Origin: Candidatus Rhodoblastus alkanivorans
Lineage (GTDB): Bacteria > Pseudomonadota > Alphaproteobacteria > Rhizobiales > Beijerinckiaceae
Direction of reading: 5' to 3'
Length of the DNA stretch: 64,000 nucleotides
NCBI RefSeq assembly: GCF_022760755.1
Contig: NZ_JAIVFP010000001.1
Location: forward strand, 2,150,001-2,214,000
Shown: positions 38,490 to 47,612 of the stretch, in pieces
Numbering within the stretch: the first letter of the stretch is position 1
Layout of the letters: each line of letters opens with the position of its first letter
The notes under the pieces: generated by a model
The model's database searches: none
What the model saw: only the letters and a program-made list of their open reading frames with translations
Told to the model about the DNA's origin: nothing
Translations under genes and position numbers: made by a program

Positions 38490-39602
38490 ATGGAAAAGCC
38501 TGTGCGGATCGCGCTCGACGCCATGGGCGGGGATTTCGGCCCCTCCGTCGTCGTTCCTGGCGCCGCCATGTTTCTTGAGCGCTGTTCCCACACCCGCTTT
38601 CTGATGTTCGGCGATCGCGAGAAGATCGCACCCTTTCTGAGAGCCCATCCCCGGCTCGCGGAAGCGACCGAGGTGCGCCACACCAGCGTCGCGGTGGGCA
38701 TGGCCGACAAGCCGAGCCAGGCCCTGCGCGCGACCCGGCGCAGTTCCTCGATGTGGATGGCGATCGAGGCGGTCCGCGACGGCGCGGCCGACTGCGCGGT
38801 TTCAGCCGGCAACACCGGCGCGCTCATGGCCATGTCGAAGGTCTGCCTGCGCAGCATGGCGCAGATCGACCGCCCCGCGCTCGCCGCTCTGTGGCCCACT
38901 TTGCGCGGCCGCTCCATCGTTCTCGACGTCGGCGCGACCATCGGGGCCGACGCCCAGCATTATGTCGATCTCGCCATCATGGGCGCGGCCATGGCCCGCA
39001 GCCTGCTCGACGTCGAGCGGCCGACCGTCGGCCTGCTCAACGTCGGGGTCGAGGAGGTCAAGGGCATCGAGGAGGTCAAGGCCGCCTCGCGCCTGCTCCA
39101 GGCAATCGACTCGCCGCTGCTCGATTATCGCGGCTTCGTCGAGGGCGACGACATCGGGCGCGGGACGGTTGACGTGGTGGTGACCGAAGGTTTTACCGGC
39201 AACATCGCCCTCAAGACCGCCGAAGGCACCGCCAAGCAGATCCGCGCCTATCTCAAGCATTCATTGTCCGCCAATTGGAAGAACAAGCTCGGCGCCCTTC
39301 TCGCGCGCGAGGCTTTTGAAGACTTGAAAGCGAAACTGTCGCCGCGCGACGCCAATGGCGGCGTCTTTCTCGGGCTCGACGGCGTGGTCATCAAGGCCCA
39401 TGGCGGCGGGGACGCCAACGCTTTCTCGGGCGCCATCGAGATTGGCTGCTACATGGTCCGCCACGGGCTGCTGCAGAAGATCGGCGACATGATGTCGCTC
39501 GCCAACGAACACGCCGCCGCGCTGGAAGGCCTCGCCGAAACGGCGCCCGCCGCCGAGGCGCAAGAGGCTGTGACGAATGCGCCGCCGCCTGACGCGGCAT
39601 GA
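38490..39602 (+). CDS. plsX: Phosphate acyltransferase PlsX
   Basis: 370 residues from ATG 38490. The opening [19 protein letters not shown] is diagnostic. [39 protein letters not shown] and [20 protein letters not shown] follow in order. PlsX converts acyl-ACP to acyl-phosphate for the PlsY step of phospholipid synthesis. It precedes fabH, coupling phospholipid and fatty-acid initiation. A Pro/Ala-rich tail extends beyond the usual end. Confidence 0.95.
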   Translation: MEKPVRIALDAMGGDFGPSVVVPGAAMFLERCSHTRFLMFGDREKIAPFLRAHPRLAEATEVRHTSVAVGMADKPSQALRATRRSSSMWMAIEAVRDGAADCAVSAGNTGALMAMSKVCLRSMAQIDRPALAALWPTLRGRSIVLDVGATIGADAQHYVDLAIMGAAMARSLLDVERPTVGLLNVGVEEVKGIEEVKAASRLLQAIDSPLLDYRGFVEGDDIGRGTVDVVVTEGFTGNIALKTAEGTAKQIRAYLKHSLSANWKNKLGALLAREAFEDLKAKLSPRDANGGVFLGLDGVVIKAHGGGDANAFSGAIEIGCYMVRHGLLQKIGDMMSLANEHAAALEGLAETAPAAEAQEAVTNAPPPDAA

Positions 39603-39624
39603 GACGAGGATCGGAAATCCCCAA

Positions 39625-40614
39625 TTGACGCAAGAAGTAAAAAGACTGCGCTCGGTCGTGACAGGCGTCGGCTCCGCGCTGCCGCGCCGCTGCGTCACCA
39701 ATCGGGAGCTGGAGGGCCAGGTCGACACCTCGGACGAATGGATCGTCCAGCGCACCGGCATCACGCAGCGCTATATCGCGGGCGAGGGCGAGACGACGTC
39801 GAGCCTGGGCGCCGCGGCGGCGCGGGCGGCGATGGCCAAGGCGGGCTGCGCGCCGGAGGACATAGACCTCATCATCTGCGCCACCTCCACGCCGGACCTC
39901 ACCTTTCCCTCGGTCGCGACCATGATCCAGGCGGAGTTGGGCGTCCTCGGCGGCGTCGCCTTCGATGTCCAGGCGGTCTGCGCCGGATTTGTCTTCGCCG
40001 TCGCGACGGCGGACAAATTCCTCACGTCCGGCTCGCACAAACGCGCTCTCATCATCGGCGCCGAGACCTTTTCGCGGATCATGGACTGGCAGGACCGCAC
40101 TACCTGCGTCCTGTTCGGCGACGGCGCCGGCGCGCTGGTGCTGGAGGCGCGGGAAGGCGAGGGGACCAACGCCGATCGTGGCGTGCTCTCAAGCAAGTTG
40201 CGCTCGGATGGCCGCTACAAATCGAAACTCTATGTCGATGGCGGCCCTTCGACGACGCAGACCGCCGGCCATTTGCGCATGGAGGGCAAGGAAGTATTCC
40301 GCTTCGCCGTGGGCCATGTCACCGACGTGATGACCGACGCCTTCAGCGAGGCCGGTCTGACGGTGGAAGACCTCGACTGGTTCGTGCCGCATCAGGCCAA
40401 CCAGCGAATCATCGACGCCTCGGCGCAAAAGCTCGGCATTGCCCCGGCCAAGGTGGTGAAGACGGTGCAATGGCACGGCAATACCTCGGCAGCCTCGATT
40501 CCGCTCGCGCTCAGCGTTGCCTGCGAGGATGGTCGAATCAAGCCCGGCGACCTCGTGATGATCGAGGCGATCGGTGGCGGATTCGCCTGGGGCGCGGCCC
40601 TGATCCGGTGGTGA
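39625..40614 (+). CDS. fabH: 3-oxoacyl-ACP synthase III (FabH)
   Basis: About 329 residues. The catalytic triad is complete: Cys in [11 protein letters not shown], His in [11 protein letters not shown], and Asn in [11 protein letters not shown]; the [12 protein letters not shown] loop is also present. It condenses acetyl-CoA with malonyl-ACP to start fatty-acid synthesis. The start is uncertain: TTG 39625 places [14 protein letters not shown] at the N-terminus, where the fold begins, while ATG 39577 would overlap plsX by 26 bp. Confidence 0.94.
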   Translation: MTQEVKRLRSVVTGVGSALPRRCVTNRELEGQVDTSDEWIVQRTGITQRYIAGEGETTSSLGAAAARAAMAKAGCAPEDIDLIICATSTPDLTFPSVATMIQAELGVLGGVAFDVQAVCAGFVFAVATADKFLTSGSHKRALIIGAETFSRIMDWQDRTTCVLFGDGAGALVLEAREGEGTNADRGVLSSKLRSDGRYKSKLYVDGGPSTTQTAGHLRMEGKEVFRFAVGHVTDVMTDAFSEAGLTVEDLDWFVPHQANQRIIDASAQKLGIAPAKVVKTVQWHGNTSAASIPLALSVACEDGRIKPGDLVMIEAIGGGFAWGAALIRW

Positions 40615-40775
40615 GAAAGCGCCGGATCTAGGGGGCCGTTCGTGCGGTCTACGTACAATCCGCAATGGCCATCACGTTGGAAGGCCTTGATCCAAAAGCG
40701 CATAAGTGCGTCAATAGGACGTTAGCCCGGGCGGCTGGGATACCAAGAGCGCGATCTTTTCCGGGAGCTGATTGA

Positions 40776-41138
40776 ATGGCGACACAGGTTTTGGAAACGA
40801 AAAAGATAACAACGCCCGCCCCGGCGGCGGGGGTTCCGGTGGAAGAACGCAAGCAAACCGTGACCCGGTCCGATCTCGCCGACGCGGTGTTTCGCCGGAT
40901 CGGTCTGTCGCGGCTGGAATCGGCGCAACTGGTCGAAATGGTGATCGACGAGATCAGCGACGCGGTGTTGCGTGGCGAAAATGTGAAGCTCTCTGGCTTC
41001 GGCACCTTCATTCAGCGCTCCAAGCGCGAGCGCGTCGGCCGCAATCCGAAGACCGGCGTCGAGGCGACGATTTCGCCGCGCAAGGTCCTGGTGTTCAAGG
41101 CCTCCCACATCATGCGGGACCGCATCAACCAGGATTGA
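40776..41138 (+). CDS. ihfA: Integration host factor subunit alpha
   Basis: 120 residues, ATG 40776 with GGGAG upstream. [20 protein letters not shown] is the typical IHF-alpha opening of the HU fold, followed by [10 protein letters not shown] and the DNA-intercalating beta-arm [17 protein letters not shown]. The N-terminal ~28 residues ([14 protein letters not shown]) extend beyond the family core. It bends DNA as a heterodimer with IHF-beta, which is not in this window. It sits in the usual fabH-ihfA-merR order. Confidence 0.95.
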   Translation: MATQVLETKKITTPAPAAGVPVEERKQTVTRSDLADAVFRRIGLSRLESAQLVEMVIDEISDAVLRGENVKLSGFGTFIQRSKRERVGRNPKTGVEATISPRKVLVFKASHIMRDRINQD

Positions 41139-41152
41139 CGCCGGAGCAGGCG

Positions 41153-41638
41153 ATGGACAAGACCCAGGACGCCTTTCGCACGATCGGCGAAGTCGCTGAG
41201 GAGCTAGATCTTCCACAGCATGTCCTTCGATTCTGGGAGACCAAGTTCAACCAGATCCGCCCGGTGAAACGGGTCGGGGGGCGGCGTTATTACCGCCCGG
41301 AGGATGTGCAGCTCGTCGCGGCGATTCGCATCCTTCTGTATAGCGAGGGCTATACGATTCGGGGCGTCCAGCGCATCCTGAAGGAGCAGGGCGTCCGGGC
41401 GCTGATCGCGGCGTCGCGGGCCAATGGGCGCGAATTGCCGCCGGCGCCCACGGAAGACGCCGACGGCGCGGCGCAGGACGAGCGCGCCCAGCCGACGGAG
41501 CCCGCCTTCGAGGGCGCCGCCGACGCCGCGGCCGAAGGCGGGACCTCTCTATCGCCGCAGGATCGCTGCCGCCTGGAGGCCATTCTTGTCGAACTCGACG
41601 AGGGCGCGCGCATCCTGGAGGAAGCGCGGCGGCGCTGA
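41153..41638 (+). CDS. MerR-family transcriptional regulator
   Basis: 161 residues from ATG 41153, GGAGCAGG upstream. The winged-helix N-terminus [20 protein letters not shown], the [20 protein letters not shown] wing, and the dimer helix [19 protein letters not shown] are clear. The C-terminal half is Ala/Glu-rich and disordered, with a final helix ([20 protein letters not shown]). No metal-binding cysteines are seen. This MerR protein consistently follows ihfA in alphaproteobacteria; its target is unknown. Confidence 0.9.
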   Translation: MDKTQDAFRTIGEVAEELDLPQHVLRFWETKFNQIRPVKRVGGRRYYRPEDVQLVAAIRILLYSEGYTIRGVQRILKEQGVRALIAASRANGRELPPAPTEDADGAAQDERAQPTEPAFEGAADAAAEGGTSLSPQDRCRLEAILVELDEGARILEEARRR

Positions 41639-41709
41639 CAGCTCCCGCCACGCTTTTTTGTCGGCCCGGCGTTGCCAGCCCGAAAAGCCTTCTCTATAAG
41701 GCGGGGAGT

Positions 41710-41787
41710 CGGAGTGTAGCGCAGCCCGGTTAGCGCACTAGTCTGGGGGACTAGGGGTCGTGGGTTCGAATCCCGCCACTCCGACCA
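41710..41787 (+). tRNA. tRNA-Pro (anticodon GGG)
   Basis: Cloverleaf assembled by eye: acceptor CGGAGTG/CACTCCG, D arm GCGCAGCCCGGTTAGCGC, anticodon stem CTAGT/ACTAG with loop CTGGGGG (anticodon GGG), T arm around GGTTCGAATCC, discriminator A and an encoded CCA. It decodes CCC/CCU proline codons. Confidence 0.95.
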
Positions 41788-41789
41788 TT

Positions 41790-41843
41790 TAACCGCTTGA
41801 AGTGGTTACAAAAAAGCCGCGTCCGCAATGGCGCGGTTTTTTG
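41790..41843 (+). terminator. Hairpins and T-run downstream of tRNA-Pro
   Basis: A small hairpin (AACCGCTtgaAGTGGTT, 41791-41807) is followed by a second stem CCGCG (41817-41821) / CGCGG (41832-41836) with an A-run before and T6 after, an intrinsic terminator shape. Confidence 0.7.
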
Positions 41844-41986
41844 CTGAAATGGAACAAAACAGCCCCAAAGTCCCGAAACCGGCGCAAAAAGTCCCGAAGT
41901 TTTCCAGAAGTTTGTTCGTGGCCCGTTCCGCCGCTGGCCTACGACGATTTCCGTGATACGCCCGGCGGAAAGCAGGGGGCTTCGCA

Positions 41987-42202
41987 ATGATCGTTCGCCT
42001 AACCGAAAAGCAGCACCGAGCCATGCAGTTCGGCCCCGGCGCGCTCGCCGCGCGGGGTGATTTGCAACGTAATTTTGAGGAAGCGACCCGAACGGGGCGT
42101 GATGCCGACGCGCGCTTGTTCGAGCGCGATCTGCGGACAATCAACAAGTTCATCGTCAAACTCGGGCTGGACTCGGAAGCCAACCGGACCTTGTCCCGAT
42201 GA
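41987..42202 (+). CDS. Small orphan hypothetical protein
   Basis: 71 residues, ATG 41987 behind AGGGGG. Charged and helical (RNFEEATRTGRDADARLFER; TINKFIVKLGLDSEANR), no signal peptide or membrane helix. Its stop overlaps the start of the next gene (ATGA), indicating a two-gene unit. Lies just downstream of tRNA-Pro, a common integration site. No family recognised. Confidence 0.55.
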   Translation: MIVRLTEKQHRAMQFGPGALAARGDLQRNFEEATRTGRDADARLFERDLRTINKFIVKLGLDSEANRTLSR

Positions 42203-42525
42203 CGAATATAGACGTGAGCCGGATCGGGGATTTCGTCGAGCTAAAGATTGAAAATCCTAGCGGGGAGCCTTTCACATTAAAGTTCCCGGCGGATGCGGCG
42301 ATTCAAGTTGGCGCCGCCATGATCGGTTGTGTCGAAACTGAAATCTCTGGGTCGTTGTTCGATCATGTGCAAATGATGTCGCTGCACAATCCGCGTTTCG
42401 AGATCAGGCGAACCGACGCCGGGCAAACGGTTTTTGCGTTTTTACCCAACAAGATGCGGCCTATAATTATCCAGATGGACAAGGAGAACGCTGAGGCGTT
42501 CGCGGAGGAATTGTCTATCGTTTGA
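42199..42525 (+). CDS. Orphan hypothetical protein, coupled to the preceding gene
   Basis: 108 residues, translationally coupled by ATGA overlap. Strand-rich, soluble composition: VELKIENPSGEPFTLKFPAD, the ISGSLFDHVQMMSLHNPRFE middle, and KMRPIIIQMDKENAEAFAEE at the end. The layout suggests a small beta-sandwich or barrel, but no family is recognised. Base composition is less GC-rich than the flanking core genes, in keeping with a mobile origin. Confidence 0.55.
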   Translation: MTNIDVSRIGDFVELKIENPSGEPFTLKFPADAAIQVGAAMIGCVETEISGSLFDHVQMMSLHNPRFEIRRTDAGQTVFAFLPNKMRPIIIQMDKENAEAFAEELSIV

Positions 42526-43240
42526 GGCCGCTGGTCAGTCGGTTTTGGCCTTTTTCGTTTTGGCCTTTTTCCGACGCTTGGCGCGCGCCTGGGCGGCGGC
42601 GTCCATGCCGGCGGGCGTTCTCTCGGCTTCAGCTTTTCGCGGAAAGTCGGTTGATTTCTCTCCGCAGTAACCGCCCCGTAGCCACGTAGGTTTCCCGAGC
42701 CGGCCGCCCTTTCATGGGAGGAGCGCGATGGAGACATAGCATCGCCGATGCGCGGGACTGGACGTGCATCAGAAGGAGATCGTGGCCTGTCGGCGGATCG
42801 TATCCGGCCCGAAAGCCAGATCGGAGCCGGCTGTCATTCGCATCCTCTTCCGGTGCGCATAATGCCCCAGCAACCGGCGTCAGGGTCATGCCGAGGAAGG
42901 CCGTGGGAGGGTCATGGGAAGCCAACTGCAAATGTTATCCCGTCGCCGCTAATCGGCCGATCGAGCGGCGCCGGCGTCAAGACCTCGTCTCATTGCGCAA
43001 GATAGAAACTCCCCCCGCCTTCAGGGCATGGTCGAGGCAAAGGCGCAACTTTTCTCAATTCACGCAAGTTTTCCGTAATTGTACGGATCCGCTGGCGGCT
43101 TTCGTTGTCACGTCGGAGCTCCAATATTGGATTTAACGGCGAACGGCGCCCGAATAAGCCTTTCGGCGTGACTGGCGTCGCAGTCGCGCCGCCAGCGGGC
43201 GGCGCCGGGCCGCCGTCGCGTTTCACCATGAGGCCAAGCC
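42526..43240. other. 715-bp stretch without an intact gene
   Basis: Contains an IS110-like remnant (42749-42862) and, before it, a Lys/Arg-rich minus-strand frame (42536-42710) that reads like the end of a basic protein but has no good start. The rest, up to the S30AE gene, holds nothing I can name. An A/T-rich patch at 43058-43085 could include the promoter of the next gene. Confidence 0.5.
42749..42862 (+). pseudogene. IS110-family transposase N-terminal remnant
   Basis: The frame from 42749 reads CAGLDVHQKEIVACRRIV and then SGPKARSEPAV before a stop at 42860. AGLDVHQKEIVA is the N-terminal DEDD-domain opening of IS110/IS1111 transposases, including the first catalytic Asp. There is no start codon upstream in frame and nothing of the remaining ~300 residues follows, so this is a decayed fragment. 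Confidence 0.65.
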
Positions 43241-43804
43241 ATGCAGACGCCGCCGGAAGTTGCTTTTCATCACTTCGAGCCGTCGGACGCCGTGCGCGCC
43301 GAGGTCGCGCGGCAGCTCGAAAGACTCGAAAAATTTAGCGACCGCATCACCTCCTGTCACTTCGCCGTCACCAAGAACGCCCGGCGTCAGCACGGCGATC
43401 TCTTCCATGTCGCGTTGCGCGTCGCCATGCCGGGTCGCAAGGATATTGTCGTGGACAAGTCGCATGGCGACGCGCCCGAACATGAGCATGCCCTCGTGGC
43501 GGTACGCGACGCCTTCGACGCCGCGATCCGCCAGATCGAGGACGCCATGCGCGATCTGCGCGACAAGGTGAAGCTGCACGAAGCGCCGGCGCATGGCCGG
43601 GTGGCGCGTTTCCTCGCCGGCGAGAATTGCGGCTTCATCGAAACGCCGGACGGACGAGAAATCTATTTTCACCGCAATTCGGTCGTCGAGGGCGATTTCG
43701 ACAAGCTCGAAACCGGCTCGGAAGTCCGCTTCGTCGAGGAGATCGGCGAGAAGGGGGCTCAGGCCAGCACCGTTCGCGTCATCGGCAAGCATCACCTCCC
43801 GTGA
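43241..43804 (+). CDS. S30AE (HPF/RaiA-like) domain fused to a cold-shock domain
   Basis: 187 residues. Residues ~1-105 form a ribosome-hibernation-factor-like domain (VARQLERLEKFSDRITSCHF, then LRVAMPGRKDIVVD and AVRDAFDAAIRQIED). Residues ~120-185 form a cold-shock domain with HGRVARFLAGENCGFIETPD and REIYFHRNSVVEGDF, close to the RNP1 (GFGFI) and RNP2 (FVH) motifs, followed by VRFVEEIGEKGAQA. It likely binds the ribosomal decoding region and single-stranded RNA in cold or slow growth; this is inference from the domains. Starts behind GAGG. Confidence 0.85.
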   Translation: MQTPPEVAFHHFEPSDAVRAEVARQLERLEKFSDRITSCHFAVTKNARRQHGDLFHVALRVAMPGRKDIVVDKSHGDAPEHEHALVAVRDAFDAAIRQIEDAMRDLRDKVKLHEAPAHGRVARFLAGENCGFIETPDGREIYFHRNSVVEGDFDKLETGSEVRFVEEIGEKGAQASTVRVIGKHHLP

Positions 43805-43834
43805 CGAGGACGGGTTCAAGTCCGGAGGCCGGTC

Positions 43835-44293
43835 ATGAAACTCAGTTCAAGCGCCTTTCGCGATGACCAGGACGTGCCCCCGCGCCACACTTGCGACGGC
43901 GAGAATCTGTCGCCGCCGCTGGCGTGGAGTGGAGCCCCGACCGGCACGCGCAGCTTCGTCCTGCTCTGCGACGATCCCGACGCGCCGCGGGGGATGTGGC
44001 GGCACTGGGCTGTTTACGACCTTCCCGCCGATTGTTTGGCGCTGCCCGAAGGCGCCGCGAAAGGCGGCGGCGGGTCCAGGCTTAAGCAGGGCGTGAATGA
44101 TTTCGGCGACGCGGCCTATGGCGGGCCCTGCCCGCCGCATGGGCATGGGACGCATCATTATCATTTCCGCGTACTGGCGCTTTCCATAGAGAAGCTGGAT
44201 CTACGCCCCGACGCGACCTGTCGCGATGTCGAACATGCGCTCGACGGGCATATTCTCGCTCATGCGTCTCTCGTCGGCCTTTATCGGCGATGA
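43835..44293 (+). CDS. YbhB/YbcL family Raf kinase inhibitor-like (PEBP) protein
   Basis: 152 residues, ATG behind GGAGG. PRHTCDGENLSPPLAWSGAP, VLLCDDPDAPRGMWRHWAVY and the ligand loop GGPCPPHGHGTHHYHFRVLA are hallmark PEBP segments. Cytoplasmic; ligand unknown in bacteria. Stop overlaps the polX start by four bases. Confidence 0.93.
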   Translation: MKLSSSAFRDDQDVPPRHTCDGENLSPPLAWSGAPTGTRSFVLLCDDPDAPRGMWRHWAVYDLPADCLALPEGAAKGGGGSRLKQGVNDFGDAAYGGPCPPHGHGTHHYHFRVLALSIEKLDLRPDATCRDVEHALDGHILAHASLVGLYRR

Positions 44294-46053
44294 CCCGTGC
44301 GCCAAAAAGTCCGGCCTCGCCTGAAAAAGTCCGTAACGAGGACATTGCGCGCGCATTTGACGAGGTCGCCGAACTCCTCGATCTGGAAAACGACAATCCC
44401 TTCCGCGTCCGCGCCTATCGAAATGCGGCGCGCACCCTGCGCGGCGCGCGCGAAGAGGTCGCCGACATGATCGCACGTGGCGGCGATCCCGACGACCTCC
44501 CTGGCATCGGCAAGGATCTCGCGGCGCAAATCGGCGAAATGGTCGCAAGCGGGCGTTTGTCGCGGCTCGATCGGCTGCGCCCGGAAGTTCCGGCGCTCGC
44601 GCTGGAACTCAGCCACGTCCCCGGCGTCGGCCCGCGCCGGGCGATGGACCTGTGCGAGGGTCTGAAGCCCCGGCCGCGGACGCTCGATGACGTTCTCGCG
44701 GCTGGTCTTGACGGAAAGGTGCGGGCCTTGCCGGGGTTCGGGGCGCTGAGCGAGCAAAAGCTTGTCGAAAGGCTGCAGGCAGAGCGGCGGCAGGACAAGC
44801 GTTTCAAGCGCGCGAGCGTCCGGCCCTATGCTGAGGCTCTGGTGGAGCGCCTGCGCGCCGACCCTTCCGTGGAGGCGGCTGAAGTCGCGGGCAGCTACCG
44901 AAGGGGTAAGGAAACGGTCGGCGATCTCGACCTTATCGCCGTGTCGGAAACGCCGGCGCGGGTGACGAAGAATTTTGTCGCGGCGCCAAATGTCGATCAT
45001 GTCCTCGCCGAAGGCCGGACCAAGGCCAGCGTCGTTTTGAAAAGCGGCGTCCAGGTCGATCTGCGCGCCGTGGCTCGCGAAAATTTTGGCGCGGCGATGC
45101 TCTATTTCACCGGCTCGAAGGCGCATAACATCGCATTGCGCCGCCTGGCGCAGCAGCGCGGACTGAAGATCAATGAATATGGGGTGTTTCGCGGCAAGGA
45201 GCGTCTGGTCGGCGCGGACGAGGCCGAGATCTACCGGCTTTTCGACCTTGCCTATGTCCCGCCTGAATTGCGCGAGGACAGCGGCGAAATCGAAGCCGCC
45301 GCGCGCGGCGCCCTGCCGCGCCTCGTCCGCCTCTCCGACGTGAAGGGCGACCTGCACGTCCACACCAACGTCAGCGACGGCGCCAATTCCTTGAGCGAAA
45401 TGGTTCAGGCCGCGCGCGAGCGCGGGCTGGACTATATCGCCGTCACCGACCATTCCCAGAGCATGCGCATCGCGCATGGGCTGAACCGCGAAAGGCTTCT
45501 CGCGCAAATCGACGCGGTCGACCATTTTAATGCGGAAAATCCTGGGTTTAAAGTGCTCAAGGGCGCCGAGGTCGATATTTTGCCGGATGGAGCGCTCGAT
45601 CTCGCTGACGATCTTTTGCACCGTCTCGATCTGGTCGTCGCGGCCATTCACTCCGATTTCGGCCTGCCTCGCGAGAAGCAGACGGAACGGATCCTGCGGG
45701 CGCTGGACAATCGTTTTGTCTTCATTCTCGCCCATCCCACGGGCCGCCTGCTGTTTGAGCGCGACGCTTACGATATCGACATGGCGCGAGTGCTGCGCGC
45801 CGCCCATGCGCGTGGGAGCTGCCTCGAAATCAACGGACAGCCCGATCGTCTCGATATCAACGACGCATATTGCCGCATGGCGAAAAGCGAAGGGGTTCGG
45901 CTAAGCGTCGATTCCGACGCCCATGGCGCCCGCGATTTTATAAATCTGGAATATGCTGTCGCGCAGGCGCGGCGCGGCTGGCTCGAGGCGGGCGACATCG
46001 TCAATGCGCTGCCGGTCAGCGAATTGAAGGCGCTCATCGCGGCTTCGCGTTGA
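44290..46053 (+). CDS. polX: DNA polymerase X / 3'-5' exonuclease PolX
   Basis: 587 residues. The N-terminal PolX core carries HhH segments (LPGIGKDLAAQIGEMV; VPGVGPRRAMDL) and the nucleotidyl-transfer motif AGSYRRGKETVGDLDLIAV with its Asp pair, later VQVDLRAV. The C-terminal PHP nuclease domain has GDLHVHTNVSDG, AVTDHSQ, GAEVDIL and HPTGRLL metal ligands. Acts in base-excision repair gap filling. Overlaps the PEBP gene start-stop. Confidence 0.95.
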   Translation: MTRAPKSPASPEKVRNEDIARAFDEVAELLDLENDNPFRVRAYRNAARTLRGAREEVADMIARGGDPDDLPGIGKDLAAQIGEMVASGRLSRLDRLRPEVPALALELSHVPGVGPRRAMDLCEGLKPRPRTLDDVLAAGLDGKVRALPGFGALSEQKLVERLQAERRQDKRFKRASVRPYAEALVERLRADPSVEAAEVAGSYRRGKETVGDLDLIAVSETPARVTKNFVAAPNVDHVLAEGRTKASVVLKSGVQVDLRAVARENFGAAMLYFTGSKAHNIALRRLAQQRGLKINEYGVFRGKERLVGADEAEIYRLFDLAYVPPELREDSGEIEAAARGALPRLVRLSDVKGDLHVHTNVSDGANSLSEMVQAARERGLDYIAVTDHSQSMRIAHGLNRERLLAQIDAVDHFNAENPGFKVLKGAEVDILPDGALDLADDLLHRLDLVVAAIHSDFGLPREKQTERILRALDNRFVFILAHPTGRLLFERDAYDIDMARVLRAAHARGSCLEINGQPDRLDINDAYCRMAKSEGVRLSVDSDAHGARDFINLEYAVAQARRGWLEAGDIVNALPVSELKALIAASR

Positions 46054-46071
46054 TTTGGAAGGACGGATAGA

Positions 46072-47601
46072 ATGACGACCTTGGCCATTGTCGATCCGCC
46101 TCTGCGGCGGCTGTTCTCGCGTCTCGACTTCGCGCCTCGACCGGTTCAGCAAGGCCTGTCCGAGCTCCTGGCGAACTGGGAGGCGCTGCGCGCCGGCGCC
46201 GTCGCGCCGGCTTTGGCGGCGGCGGAAGAAACAGTTCCGGCCAATGGCTTCGTCTTCGCCAGAGATGACAGCGAGCGTGATTTTCTTTTGCGGCGCGCGT
46301 CGATTGGCCTTGAACGTCTGACCGGCTTAACCGAGGCGGGCGCCCGGCTGAGCGCGTCGCCCGAGCCTCGCCACGCCGTGAGGCTGCGACGGTTGTTCGA
46401 AACCGTCCTCAATACGGGAGAGCCGGTGCTCGCCGAATTTTCGGCCGAAACCCACGAAGAAGCCGGTCTCGTCGTCGATCTTCTGGCGGCGCCGCTCGCT
46501 TCCTCCGATGGCCGGATCGTCGGAATCCTTGGCGGTTGCGAATTGCGCCGCTCTCTCGGCGGCGAACCGCCGCTCCGGCGCCACGCCGCGCGCATCGACG
46601 AACCCGTTATTTTCGCGCTGTCGCGAATGGCCGCTTTGGCCGAAACGGTCGCCCATTCTCTCGGAACGACGGTCTCGGCGCACGAAGAACGCCGTTTCGA
46701 AGACGGCGAGCACAAGATCAGGCCTTTAGTCTGCGTCCGCAACCGCGACGCTTACGTCTTCGCCGATCTCGGCTCCTCCGGCGGCGAAAGCGTCAACGAC
46801 AAGCTTTGCAAGCTCCTGTTCTTCATTGGCGCGCTCAAACAATCGGCGGCTGCGCGGGTGAATGTCATCGCGCCCTATCTTTGCTATGGCCGCAAGGAGC
46901 GCCAGACCAAGCCGCGCGATCCGGTTGCGACGCGTTATCTCGCGCAAATGTTCGAAGCAGTGGGATGCGATTGCGTCATCACCATTGCGGCGCATGACCT
47001 GGCGGCTTTCCAGAATGCGTTCCGTCGTGAAACGGAACATCTCGATTTTCACGCGCTTTTCGCGCGCACGCTCGCGCCGCATCTCCGGGGCGAAGAGGTT
47101 GCGGTCGTCACGCCCGATCCCGGCGGCGAGAAACGGGCGGAGCTTTTTCGCGAAACGCTCGAACGCATCCTCGACGCGCCGGTGACCAAAGCGCTGGTGG
47201 ACAAGAAGCGCAGCATGGGAAAGGTGACCGGCGATCTGTTCGCCGGCGACGTCGCCGATCGAACCGCGATCATCATCGATGACATGATCGGCACGGGCGG
47301 CACGATGAGCCGGGCGGCGCTGGCCTGCCGCCGCCACGGCGCCAGGCGGGTTATCGCCGCCGCCGCGCATGGCTTGTTCAGCCCCGGCGCGGAAAATTTT
47401 CTGCGCGACCCGTCGATCGACCGGATTTGGGTCGCGGACAGCCTGCCGCTTCCGGCTTTGACGAAGGACGCGATCGCGCAAGGCAAGCTGCGCATCGTCG
47501 CGACCGCGCCTTTGCTCGCCGACGTGATTCACGCGCTCCATTCCGGCGGATCGATCAACGATCTACAGGAACACGCGGTCAGCCCCTTCCCGGGCGCCTG
47601 A
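46072..47601 (+). CDS. Ribose-phosphate pyrophosphokinase fused to an N-terminal PAS-like domain
   Basis: 509 residues, far longer than the usual ~315-residue Prs. Residues ~200-500 are a PRPP synthetase: FEDGEHKIRP, the ATP-binding YLCYGRKERQTKPRDPV loop, catalytic IAAHDL (usual form DLH), and the PRPP loop AIIIDDMIGTGGTM. Residues ~1-190 include LSELLANWEALRAGAVAPAL and RRASIGLERLTGLTEAGARL, resembling the PAS_5 family layout, so a sensory or regulatory module is inferred. It makes PRPP for nucleotide, His and Trp synthesis, if the HDL change (normally DLH) is tolerated. It lies 18 bp after polX. Confidence 0.8.
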   Translation: MTTLAIVDPPLRRLFSRLDFAPRPVQQGLSELLANWEALRAGAVAPALAAAEETVPANGFVFARDDSERDFLLRRASIGLERLTGLTEAGARLSASPEPRHAVRLRRLFETVLNTGEPVLAEFSAETHEEAGLVVDLLAAPLASSDGRIVGILGGCELRRSLGGEPPLRRHAARIDEPVIFALSRMAALAETVAHSLGTTVSAHEERRFEDGEHKIRPLVCVRNRDAYVFADLGSSGGESVNDKLCKLLFFIGALKQSAAARVNVIAPYLCYGRKERQTKPRDPVATRYLAQMFEAVGCDCVITIAAHDLAAFQNAFRRETEHLDFHALFARTLAPHLRGEEVAVVTPDPGGEKRAELFRETLERILDAPVTKALVDKKRSMGKVTGDLFAGDVADRTAIIIDDMIGTGGTMSRAALACRRHGARRVIAAAAHGLFSPGAENFLRDPSIDRIWVADSLPLPALTKDAIAQGKLRIVATAPLLADVIHALHSGGSINDLQEHAVSPFPGA

Positions 47602-47612
47602 CCATGGCCCTG

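Noticed and set aside
42536-42710. Basic Lys/Arg-rich minus-strand frame (terminase-small-subunit-like start)
   Set aside because: No ribosome site, no start in frame, similarity too weak to call.
41788-43240. Integrated prophage or ICE at tRNA-Pro
   Set aside because: No integrase, no phage structural genes and no clear duplicated tRNA end; only a small pocket.
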